NCBI GenBank assembly: GCA_016181325.1
Contig: JACOZO010000050.1
Span: 1 to 7,802, forward strand
Length of the DNA: 7,802 nucleotides
Source: Candidatus Woesearchaeota archaeon
GTDB taxonomy: Archaea; Nanobdellota; Nanobdellia; Woesearchaeales; GW2011-AR4
Direction: 5' to 3'
A program made the position numbers and the translations under genes. Under the pieces are notes generated by a model that had not been told where the DNA came from, did no database searches, and saw only the letters and a program-made list of their open reading frames with translations. Positions within the stretch are counted from its first letter, which is position 1, and each line of letters begins with the position of its first letter. Shown here piece after piece: positions 1-4,295 of the stretch.

Positions 1-10
1 AAAGATAAAG

Positions 11-18
11 TTTAAATA
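11..18 (+). promoter_or_regulatory. Archaeal TATA box for the gnd-DUF192 unit
   Basis: TTTAAATA is a near-ideal archaeal TATA box, preceded by a purine-rich stretch (AAAG) that fits a BRE. Transcription would be expected to begin about 26 bases downstream, near 40, leaving a leader of about 25 bases before the ATG at 65. The leader has only a weak Shine-Dalgarno-like stretch. The role is inferred from sequence and spacing only. Confidence 0.6.
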
Positions 19-64
19 CTTTTTTAATGATAGCCTTAATATTGCTGTTTTGGATTGTGGTTAA

Positions 65-1021
65 ATGAAAATCGGATTTATAGGCCTCGGCAGGATGGGC
101 ATCAATCTGGTCTATAACCTGAAAGACAAAGGGATAGACGTTATTGCCTATAACAGGAGCCCTGAGCCCCTTGACGAGGTAAGGAAAAATGGTGTCAAAA
201 CCGCTGGTTCTATCAGAGAACTTGTTCAGGCTTTGCCAAATCCAAGGGTAATATGGGTGATGGTTACTGCAGGAAAGCCTGTTGACCTGATTATCGAAGA
301 GCTTCTCAGGTTTGTGGAAAAAGGTGACATCATAATCGACGGCGGCAATTCATTCTACAAGGACTCGGTAAGAAGATATAAGGAATTAAGCAAAAAAGGC
401 ATAAATTTCCTGGACTGCGGCACTTCAGGCGGATTAAAGGGTGCCAGATACGGCGCATGCCTCACCATTGGAGGGGATGAAAAGACATTCAAAAAGATAG
501 AAGAATTGTTCAGGAAAGCAGCCACAAAGGACGGTTATGCCTATATGGGCCCTCCAGGAGCAGGCCATTTTGTGAAAGTCATCCATAACGGCATAGAATA
601 TGCCCTGCTTCAGGCTTATGGAGAGGGATTTGAGATACTGAAGAAAGGCCCGTACAAGATTGACATGGAAAAGACAGCAAGGGTATGGAGCAACGGCTCG
701 ATAATAAGGTCATACCTCACGGAACTTTCCATAGAAGCCTTCAGAAAAGATCCAAACTTAAGCAGGATAGAAGGCATTGTCGGAGGCGGAGAGACAGGCA
801 CTTGGGCTGTCGAGACTTCAAAAGAGCTCGGCGTTGATGCGGAAATATTAAAAACAGCGCTTGAATTGAGAATAAGGACAAGGACAGACCCCACTTTTGC
901 AGGCAAGGTTGTTGCTGCCCTGAGGAATGAGTTTGGCGGCCATAGCACGATTGAAAATTCCAAAAGGAATTTTCAGCGTGCTCAAAAACGTAAAGTTTTT
1001 GACACGGTAAAAAAGAGGTGA
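65..1021 (+). CDS. gnd: 6-phosphogluconate dehydrogenase, decarboxylating (short form)
   Basis: This cytosolic enzyme converts 6-phosphogluconate to ribulose 5-phosphate and CO2 while reducing NAD(P)+, the second oxidation of the oxidative pentose phosphate pathway. The N-terminal Rossmann fold shows GLGRMG at residues 7-12, and NRS at 30-32, where Arg31 is placed to hold the NADP 2'-phosphate. Substrate-site motifs follow: DGGNS (92-96), GTSGG (119-123), and GAGHFVKVIHNGIE (165-178) with the catalytic Lys171 and Glu178. The C-terminal all-helical part ends with FGGH (290-293). At 318 residues it is the short GndA/YqeC-type form rather than the ~470-residue animal/E. coli form. ATG at 65 is chosen because the Rossmann strand starts at once. 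It is followed after 4 bases by the DUF192 gene, so the two are probably co-transcribed. Family assignment is firm; NADP preference is inferred from one motif. Confidence 0.95.
   Translation: MKIGFIGLGRMGINLVYNLKDKGIDVIAYNRSPEPLDEVRKNGVKTAGSIRELVQALPNPRVIWVMVTAGKPVDLIIEELLRFVEKGDIIIDGGNSFYKDSVRRYKELSKKGINFLDCGTSGGLKGARYGACLTIGGDEKTFKKIEELFRKAATKDGYAYMGPPGAGHFVKVIHNGIEYALLQAYGEGFEILKKGPYKIDMEKTARVWSNGSIIRSYLTELSIEAFRKDPNLSRIEGIVGGGETGTWAVETSKELGVDAEILKTALELRIRTRTDPTFAGKVVAALRNEFGGHSTIENSKRNFQRAQKRKVFDTVKKR
1015..1020 (+). promoter_or_regulatory. Shine-Dalgarno site selecting a TTG start
   Basis: GAGGTG lies five bases before the TTG at 1026 and overlaps the TGA stop of the dehydrogenase gene (1019-1021). 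It explains why the downstream gene starts at a TTG with no nearby ATG, and it suggests translational coupling of the two genes. Confidence 0.7.
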
Positions 1022-1025
1022 GCAG

Positions 1026-1493
1026 TTGAACAGCAAGAAAATCCTGAAGATAATTTTGATTAGCTTGGTCTTTCTTATGGTTTTAGCCGTCCCTTATTTC
1101 ATATTGGCCCGCGAAAAGCATCCTGAGCCGTATGAAAAGATAGTCAAGATCGAGAATGAAGAGGTGTATGTCGAGGTGGCTGACACACCTGAAGAAAGGA
1201 CTATGGGCCTTATGGGCAGGAAAAGCATGCATGATGACCACGGAATGCTCTTTATGTTTATGGAAGATGGCCAGCACGCATTCTGGATGAAGAACACATA
1301 TATCCCTCTGGACATCATCTTCCTGGGAAAAGACATGAGAGTGAGTGACATGAAGAAGAATTTTGAGCCCTGCGCCTCGTCAAACTGCCGCGTATTCACG
1401 CCAAGGACCAATGTGAAGTACGTGCTTGAGGTCAATGCGGGATTTGCGGACAGGAACGGCATAGAGTACGGCTCTCAGATGAAGATTTATTAA
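1026..1493 (+). CDS. DUF192 family protein with N-terminal membrane anchor
   Basis: Function is unknown; DUF192 proteins are small beta-rich domains, often exported, in bacteria and archaea. Residues 1-28 form a basic start (MNSKKILK) followed by a hydrophobic helix (about 9-27), which reads as a signal anchor or uncleaved signal peptide that puts the domain outside the cell. The DUF192 core fills residues 38-155: TPEERTMGLMGRKSM (54-68), GMLFMF (73-78), the hallmark FWMKNT (86-91) followed by IPLDIIF, a Cys pair at 116 and 121, and VLEVNAGFA (133-141). Length (155) is normal for an exported member. The TTG start is chosen because of a good Shine-Dalgarno site and because it gives an intact anchor. 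It lies 4 bases after the dehydrogenase gene. No functional link between the two products is evident, so this may be a transcriptional neighbour only. Confidence 0.92.
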   Translation: MNSKKILKIILISLVFLMVLAVPYFILAREKHPEPYEKIVKIENEEVYVEVADTPEERTMGLMGRKSMHDDHGMLFMFMEDGQHAFWMKNTYIPLDIIFLGKDMRVSDMKKNFEPCASSNCRVFTPRTNVKYVLEVNAGFADRNGIEYGSQMKIY

Positions 1494-1604
1494 TGGAAAT
1501 GCTTTGGTTTTGGGCCATGAATTACAAATAGGCAGCCATTTATTTCAATTCTTCACAATTATTTGCGCATTCGTAAGTTTTATTTCATGATTTTATACTA
1601 ATGT

Positions 1605-1625
1605 CAAAAACCTTCAGGGTTTTTG
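1605..1625. repeat. Inverted repeat A (8-bp arms)
   Basis: CAAAAACC (1605-1612) pairs perfectly with GGTTTTTG (1618-1625) across a 5-base loop. The right arm contains a T5 run, so for transcripts coming from the DUF192 gene this could act as a terminator. Archaeal termination mainly needs oligo-T, and this is the first T5 after the stop at 1493. It could equally be part of the origin-like hairpin cluster. Confidence 0.5.
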
Positions 1626-1628
1626 AGC

Positions 1629-1658
1629 ACACCAGAAATGCTATGCATTTCTTAGTGT
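1629..1658. repeat. Inverted repeat B (12 pairs with a bulge)
   Basis: AGAAATGC (1634-1641) pairs with GCATTTCT (1645-1652) across a 3-base loop. Outside an asymmetric bulge the stem continues with ACAC (1629-1632) against GTGT (1655-1658). Just outside the left arm is TTTTGAGC. The string TTTTGAGCACAC (1621-1632), followed after one base by AGAAA, recurs at 3717-3734 at the start of another inverted repeat next to the duplicated cdc6 tail. Confidence 0.5.
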
Positions 1659-1686
1659 TTCAATGAAAATTATAATAATTAATTCC

Positions 1687-1723
1687 GTCGTTTTGCTTTA
1701 TGTCTTTTTTACTGCAAAACGAC
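1687..1723. repeat. Inverted repeat C (10-bp perfect arms)
   Basis: GTCGTTTTGC (1687-1696) is the exact reverse complement of GCAAAACGAC (1714-1723), with a 17-base T-rich loop. The right arm runs into AACGACAGCC (1718-1727), which is repeated directly at 1749-1758. It is preceded by the AT-rich patch 1662-1684. It could be a protein-binding site or an RNA hairpin. Confidence 0.5.
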
Positions 1724-1758
1724 AGCCGCACATCAGTTCCTATAAAGCAACGACAGCC
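1718..1758 (+). repeat. Direct repeat pair AACGACAGCC
   Basis: AACGACAGCC occurs at 1718-1727 and 1749-1758, a period of 31 bases, which is roughly three helical turns and would put both copies on the same face of the DNA. A same-face arrangement suits a cooperative DNA-binding protein such as an initiator, but with two copies of 10 bases this remains weak evidence. Confidence 0.35.
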
Positions 1759-1805
1759 ATATAAAACCTGCCAATGGGGGCAGGCAAATTTTGTTGCTGT
1801 AAAGG
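1739..1805. repeat. Two-part hairpin D
   Basis: The outer stem pairs 1739-1751 with 1793-1805 (11 of 13 pairs). At its tip sits a second stem, CCTGCC (1767-1772) with GGCAGG (1779-1784), across a 6-base loop. The inner flanks (1752-1766 and 1785-1792) are largely unpaired and include a TATAAAA-like stretch. The architecture resembles a small structured RNA or a cruciform-forming site; the sequence alone does not decide between them. Confidence 0.4.
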
Positions 1806-1820
1806 AAAGAAAGCGCATTA

Positions 1821-1864
1821 GAGGAGAATCCAAGATGAGTTTTGAGTATATTTTAGATTCATAA
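1821..1864 (+). other. Orphan Shine-Dalgarno site with nine-codon ORF
   Basis: GAGGAG (1821-1826) stands eight bases before ATG at 1835, which opens MSFEYILDS followed by TAA (1862-1864). It is among the best Shine-Dalgarno/ATG pairings in the window, yet leads to only nine codons. It ends 90 bases before cdc6 and lies upstream of the predicted cdc6 TATA box, so it would not be on the main cdc6 mRNA. It may be the remnant start of a lost gene or chance. Confidence 0.25.
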
Positions 1865-1923
1865 GCACTTAATTTGACATTAAAGATTATGCAAAATTTT
1901 CAATGCCGCAATTCATCAAAAAC

Positions 1924-1931
1924 TATATAAA
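1924..1931 (+). promoter_or_regulatory. TATA box of cdc6 (leaderless transcript predicted)
   Basis: TATATAAA lies 24-31 bases before the ATG at 1955. With the usual TATA-to-start distance of about 26 bases from its centre, transcription would begin at or within a base or two of that ATG. No Shine-Dalgarno sequence precedes either ATG candidate (1955 or 1964), which fits leaderless translation. Confidence 0.6.
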
Positions 1932-1954
1932 CTTCAGAAAAGCTTCTTTCAGGC

Positions 1955-3031
1955 ATGGGTGGCATGTTCAAGGACATTTTGGGAAGCAGCGAGAGCCTTT
2001 TCAGGGACGATGTTGCATTGGATTATTCTTACCAGCCAAAGCTCATCCCGTACAGGGAAAAAGAGCAGATGTACATCGTCAGCTGCATAAAGCCTCTGTT
2101 CCAGGGCAGGAACGGCAAGAATGTCTTCGTGCACGGCCAGCCCGGCATCGGCAAGACTGCAGCATGCCTTCACATAAAAAAGGAGATTGAAGAAGAAACT
2201 GATGACATCGTGCCCATCTACATAAACTGCTGGCAGAAAAACACCACGCACAAGATAATACTTGACATCTGCGAGATATTGGATTACAAGTTCGTGCAGA
2301 ACAGGAGGACCGAAGAGCTGTTTGCGGTCATAAGGCAGCTTCTGAACAGGAAGGCTGCCGTGTTCATATTTGATGAAGCTGACAGGCTTGAGGATATCGA
2401 CCTGCTCTACATGATAATCGAGGAGATCTACAAGAAAAGCATCGTATTGATAACAAACCGCAAGGGCTGGCTGGCTGACCTTGATGAAAGGGTAAAGTCA
2501 AGATTGACTGCTGAAATGCTCGAGTTCAGGCCATACAGCTTGGCAGAGACAAGAGGCATACTGAAGCAGAGGATGGAATACGCATTTGTTCCGGGAGTGT
2601 GGGATGAGGAAGCGCTTGAGCTGGTCTCAAAGAAGGCATTTGACGCGCAGGACATGAGGACTGGCCTTTATCTCCTGAGGGAAGCTGCAAATATGGCAGA
2701 AGGGAAATCCTCAAGAAAGATTACTGTCCAGCATGCGCAGGAAGCATTGTCAAAGCTCGGCGAATTCACGTCCAAGGGCAATGACACCCTTGCTGCAGAC
2801 GAGCAGGCAATTCTGGATTTGGTAAAAAACAGCTCGGGCAGCAAAATCGGGAGTTTATTTGAATTATACCAGAAACAGGGGGGAAATCTTGCGTACGGCT
2901 CATTCCGCAGAAGGGTGGACAGGCTTGAAAGGGACAGGTTTGTCTGCCTGGAGAAGACAGAAGGCGGCGCTGAAGGCAACACCACAATAGTAAAGTTCAA
3001 TGACGCTGTAAAGAAATTGACTGAGTTCTGA
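1955..3031 (+). CDS. cdc6: Orc1/Cdc6-family replication initiator (AAA+ ATPase)
   Basis: This protein recognises the replication origin and helps load the MCM helicase; archaeal Orc1/Cdc6 combines both roles. The AAA+ module shows Walker A GQPGIGKT (61-68), Walker B VFIFDEAD (136-143), sensor-1 Thr-Asn at 167-168, an arginine-rich LDERVKSRL (176-184) where an arginine finger is expected, and sensor-2 Arg235 in DMRTGLYLLREAA. The winged-helix DNA-binding domain occupies about 280-358, with the likely recognition helix at 313-328. Length (358) is near the archaeal norm. The start could be ATG 1955 or the internal ATG 1964 (MFKDIL); the TATA spacing favours 1955. The stop at 3029-3031 directly abuts the stop of the convergent orphan gene. 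The last 205 coding bases to 3026 are duplicated at 3794-3998. Confidence 0.95.
   Translation: MGGMFKDILGSSESLFRDDVALDYSYQPKLIPYREKEQMYIVSCIKPLFQGRNGKNVFVHGQPGIGKTAACLHIKKEIEEETDDIVPIYINCWQKNTTHKIILDICEILDYKFVQNRRTEELFAVIRQLLNRKAAVFIFDEADRLEDIDLLYMIIEEIYKKSIVLITNRKGWLADLDERVKSRLTAEMLEFRPYSLAETRGILKQRMEYAFVPGVWDEEALELVSKKAFDAQDMRTGLYLLREAANMAEGKSSRKITVQHAQEALSKLGEFTSKGNDTLAADEQAILDLVKNSSGSKIGSLFELYQKQGGNLAYGSFRRRVDRLERDRFVCLEKTEGGAEGNTTIVKFNDAVKKLTEF
2822..3026 (+). repeat. Copy 1 of duplicated cdc6 tail
   Basis: This is the 3' part of intact cdc6 (codons 290-357 plus one base). It aligns without gaps to 3794-3998 at an offset of 972 bases. By hand I count 30 mismatches in 205 bases: 26 in the first 110 and 4 in the last 95. 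Similarity stops at 3026, five bases before the end of the stop codon. Confidence 0.93.
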
Positions 3032-3670
3032 TTATTGCCAGCCGTCAAGATACTTATAATAAATCTTAGATCCGTGGTAGGCAGGCCTTTGCGCCAGCTG
3101 CCTCATGAGTCCTATGAGTTCCTGCTGGGAATCCGGAGGTATTGGCCCAAAATTACCGCTCCTGCCAGTCAAGAATATTGATTTTTCCCCAAATGCATAT
3201 CTCGCTCCGCCTATCACCTCAACGCTCAGTTTTATTCCACCGTTCTCAAAATCCACGACCCTTTCATAGCAATCCGCACCATCTTTTACAGGCCATGAGG
3301 AAAAATCCCCAAGAAGTTCCGGAAAAACAGGCATCAGTTCTTTGCTGACAAAATGCATTGCCAGGGATGGATGGGTGTCAAAAGGCATCTCAAAGCCCCT
3401 CAGATAGAGCCCAGTTTGAGGGTCCGTGCCTTCCGTGACACTTACTCGGATCAGGGCAAAGCATGCCTTGTCTCCCAATCTTCTGAACAGCTCAATGCCG
3501 GGATAATCAAACCTGCGAAGCTGCCTTTTAGTATAATCTCTTGCAGGATTGAATCCCCTTCTAACATCATTGGCATTTCTTTGTCTCATCAGCAGTTCGT
3601 TTAAGACAGCATCAATGGAATCAAGAGTGCCTACAGTGCCTACCGGTTCTACAATAAGTTCCCCAATCAT
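3032..3670 (-). CDS. Hypothetical protein, 212 residues, lodged between cdc6 and its duplicated tail
   Basis: I do not recognise this family. The product looks soluble: no signal peptide and no membrane segment. The N-terminal half is charged and arginine-rich (about 29-66, with RQRNANDVRRGFNPARDYTK). The middle (68-125) alternates hydrophobic strands and turns, and the rest has GGIKLSVEVIGGARYAFG (144-161) and an aromatic C-terminus (KIYYKYLDGWQ). Cysteines are only at 70 and 134. No LAGLIDADG, HNH, GIY-YIG, recombinase or transposase motif is visible. The ATG at 3670 is supported by GAGAGGT upstream. The stop (3032-3034 on the plus strand) touches the cdc6 stop with no spacer. Because it lies exactly inside the 972-bp unit bounded by the cdc6 tail copies, it may have arrived with that rearrangement. 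Its reality as a gene is supported by length and the Shine-Dalgarno site. Confidence 0.75.
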   Translation of the reverse strand: MIGELIVEPVGTVGTLDSIDAVLNELLMRQRNANDVRRGFNPARDYTKRQLRRFDYPGIELFRRLGDKACFALIRVSVTEGTDPQTGLYLRGFEMPFDTHPSLAMHFVSKELMPVFPELLGDFSSWPVKDGADCYERVVDFENGGIKLSVEVIGGARYAFGEKSIFLTGRSGNFGPIPPDSQQELIGLMRQLAQRPAYHGSKIYYKYLDGWQ

Positions 3671-3675
3671 TTCAA

Positions 3676-3682
3676 ACCTCTC
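3676..3682 (-). promoter_or_regulatory. Shine-Dalgarno site of the 212-residue gene
   Basis: On the minus strand GAGAGGT stands five bases before the ATG at 3670. It fixes the start. The nearest TATA-like box lies only about 17-24 bases further upstream, so the leader would be very short. Confidence 0.6.
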
Positions 3683-3698
3683 GGGAGAATTGAGGGTA

Positions 3699-3706
3699 TT
3701 ATAAAA
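3699..3706 (-). promoter_or_regulatory. Candidate TATA box in an AT-rich patch
   Basis: TTTTATAA on the minus strand sits in an AT-rich run (3697-3712) upstream of the 212-residue gene. Because the run is nearly symmetrical (TATAAAATA on the plus strand), it could also drive rightward transcription into the duplicated cdc6 tail. Distance to the ATG at 3670 is 29 bases, close to leaderless spacing, which competes with the Shine-Dalgarno call. Confidence 0.4.
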
Positions 3707-3723
3707 TATTATCGGATTTTGAG

Positions 3724-3795
3724 CACACAGAAAATCCAGATTGCTTTCCGCCAGCTAAAGCAGGGAGTGTACGCAATCTGGATTTTCCCGTGTGT
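3724..3795. repeat. Inverted repeat E (15-bp perfect arms) at the junction of the cdc6 tail copy
   Basis: GAAAATCCAGATTGC (3730-3744) is the exact reverse complement of GCAATCTGGATTTTC (3773-3787), with a 28-base loop. Beyond a 3-base bulge on the right, ACACA (3725-3729) can pair with TGTGT (3791-3795). The right arm ends where similarity to cdc6 begins (3794). The left side opens with TTTTGAGCACACAGAAA, as at inverted repeat B upstream of cdc6. Long perfect arms suggest a mobile-element end or recombination site, but no transposase is present. Confidence 0.7.
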
Positions 3796-4051
3796 AAAAA
3801 GCAACTCAGGCAGCAGGATAGGAAGCCTGTTTGAGATGTATCAGAAGCATGGAGGAAATCTTGCCTACAGGTCTTTCCAGAGAAAGGTTGACAGGCTTGA
3901 AATGGACAGGTTTGTCTGCCTGGAGAAGACAGAAGGCGGCGCTGAAGGGAACACAACGATGGTAAAGTTCAATGACGCTGTAAAGAAATTGACTGAGTAT
4001 ATCCCAATATTCCTAAAGAAACATGTTCTGTCAAATCCTAGTCAGGGCTGA
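3794..4051 (+). pseudogene. Detached copy of the Cdc6 winged-helix C-terminus
   Basis: The first 205 bases (to 3998) match the 3' end of cdc6. The encoded segment aligns residue for residue with Cdc6 290-357 and keeps an open frame, then adds a unique tail, YIPIFLKKHVLSNPSQG, before TGA at 4049-4051. There is no AAA+ domain. The open frame extends left to a TTG at 3719, but those codons come from inverted repeat E and no Shine-Dalgarno site precedes it; an internal in-frame ATG is at 3836. Differences from Cdc6 include K297R, L304M, Q308H, G315R, R318Q, R320K, R326M and I345M. Most nucleotide differences are at third positions, so it evolved under coding constraint. I read it as the remnant of a second cdc6 or the displaced original tail. 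A small stand-alone DNA-binding protein is possible but unsupported by a start signal. Its end overlaps the convergent 85-residue gene by 14 bases. Confidence 0.7.
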
Positions 4052-4295
4052 ATGACCCAACAAGATCGTCTAAATTAATTTCCTTTGTTTCATCTGCCCC
4101 GGGTTCCTGCCTTGATGTCCGCCGCCTTGGCCTTGCAATGTATGCACTATACTTAAAATTCAGATTATCGCTTTCATCCTTAGCCCTTCTCGAATAATTC
4201 AGGACGCCAAGAAGCTGCTGCCACAAATAGGATTCTGCCTGTGGCAGCGGACCGATGCCAGTTTTCAGGTATCCGCGATATGGGTTATTGGCCAT
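4038..4295 (-). CDS. Hypothetical protein, 85 residues, coupled to the GH9 gene
   Basis: I do not recognise this protein. It has no signal peptide or membrane helix and seems cytosolic. The first half contains LPQAESYLWQQLLGVLNYSRRAKDE (17-41), a probable amphipathic helix. It is followed by an arginine-rich stretch (RPRRRTSRQ, 55-63) and an acidic end (DETKEINLDDLVGSFSPD). The ATG (4293-4295) lies inside the last codons of the GH9 gene, overlapping it by 11 bases. AGAAGGAAAA just before the ATG provides a Shine-Dalgarno-like site within the GH9 coding sequence. This strongly suggests translational coupling and supports it as a real gene. Its 3' end overlaps the duplicated cdc6 tail, so the C-terminal 4 codons may have been altered by that rearrangement. 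Function is unknown; its position does not prove a role in polysaccharide use. Confidence 0.65.
   Translation of the reverse strand: MANNPYRGYLKTGIGPLPQAESYLWQQLLGVLNYSRRAKDESDNLNFKYSAYIARPRRRTSRQEPGADETKEINLDDLVGSFSPD

Larger units (their letters stand above)
1494..1954. other. Structured intergenic region upstream of cdc6 (candidate origin or ncRNA locus)
   Basis: These 461 bases hold no convincing gene, which is long for a segment where other gene junctions are 0-4 bases or overlaps. Contents in order: T-rich tracts at about 1575-1598, two adjacent hairpins (1605-1658), an AT-rich patch (1662-1684), a third inverted repeat (1687-1723), a large two-part hairpin (1739-1805), a purine-rich stretch, an orphan Shine-Dalgarno site with a nine-codon ORF (1821-1864), and a TATA box (1924-1931). 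Archaeal replication origins commonly sit beside orc1/cdc6 and contain inverted repeats and an easily melted AT-rich element, so an origin is plausible. I see no clear match to the known origin-recognition-box sequence. A structured RNA is the alternative. No tRNA or C/D-box signals were seen. Confidence 0.35.

Noticed and set aside
1621..1645. Archaeal origin recognition box
   Set aside because: CACACCAGAAATG only loosely resembles the known box and lacks its GTGGAAA core and following G-run, so it is not called.
1601..1666. 21-codon ORF (MSKTFRVFEHTRNAMHFLVFQ) in the intergenic region
   Set aside because: No Shine-Dalgarno site, and the frame is made of inverted repeats A and B; most likely chance.
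1494..1954. tRNA, C/D-box RNA or CRISPR array in the long intergenic region
   Set aside because: No tRNA T-loop motif, no paired C and D boxes, and no regularly spaced repeats.
1903..2190. Plus-strand frame overlapping the 5' end of cdc6
   Set aside because: Overlaps the Walker A region of cdc6 in another frame and its translation has no recognisable features.
3719..3793. TTG-initiated N-terminal extension of the cdc6 tail copy
   Set aside because: These 25 codons come from inverted repeat E, no ribosome-binding site precedes them, and they have no counterpart in Cdc6.
3724..3795. End of an IS200/IS605-type or other insertion sequence
   Set aside because: Subterminal hairpins suggest it, but there is no transposase, no guide-like pairing I can show, and no second matching end close by.
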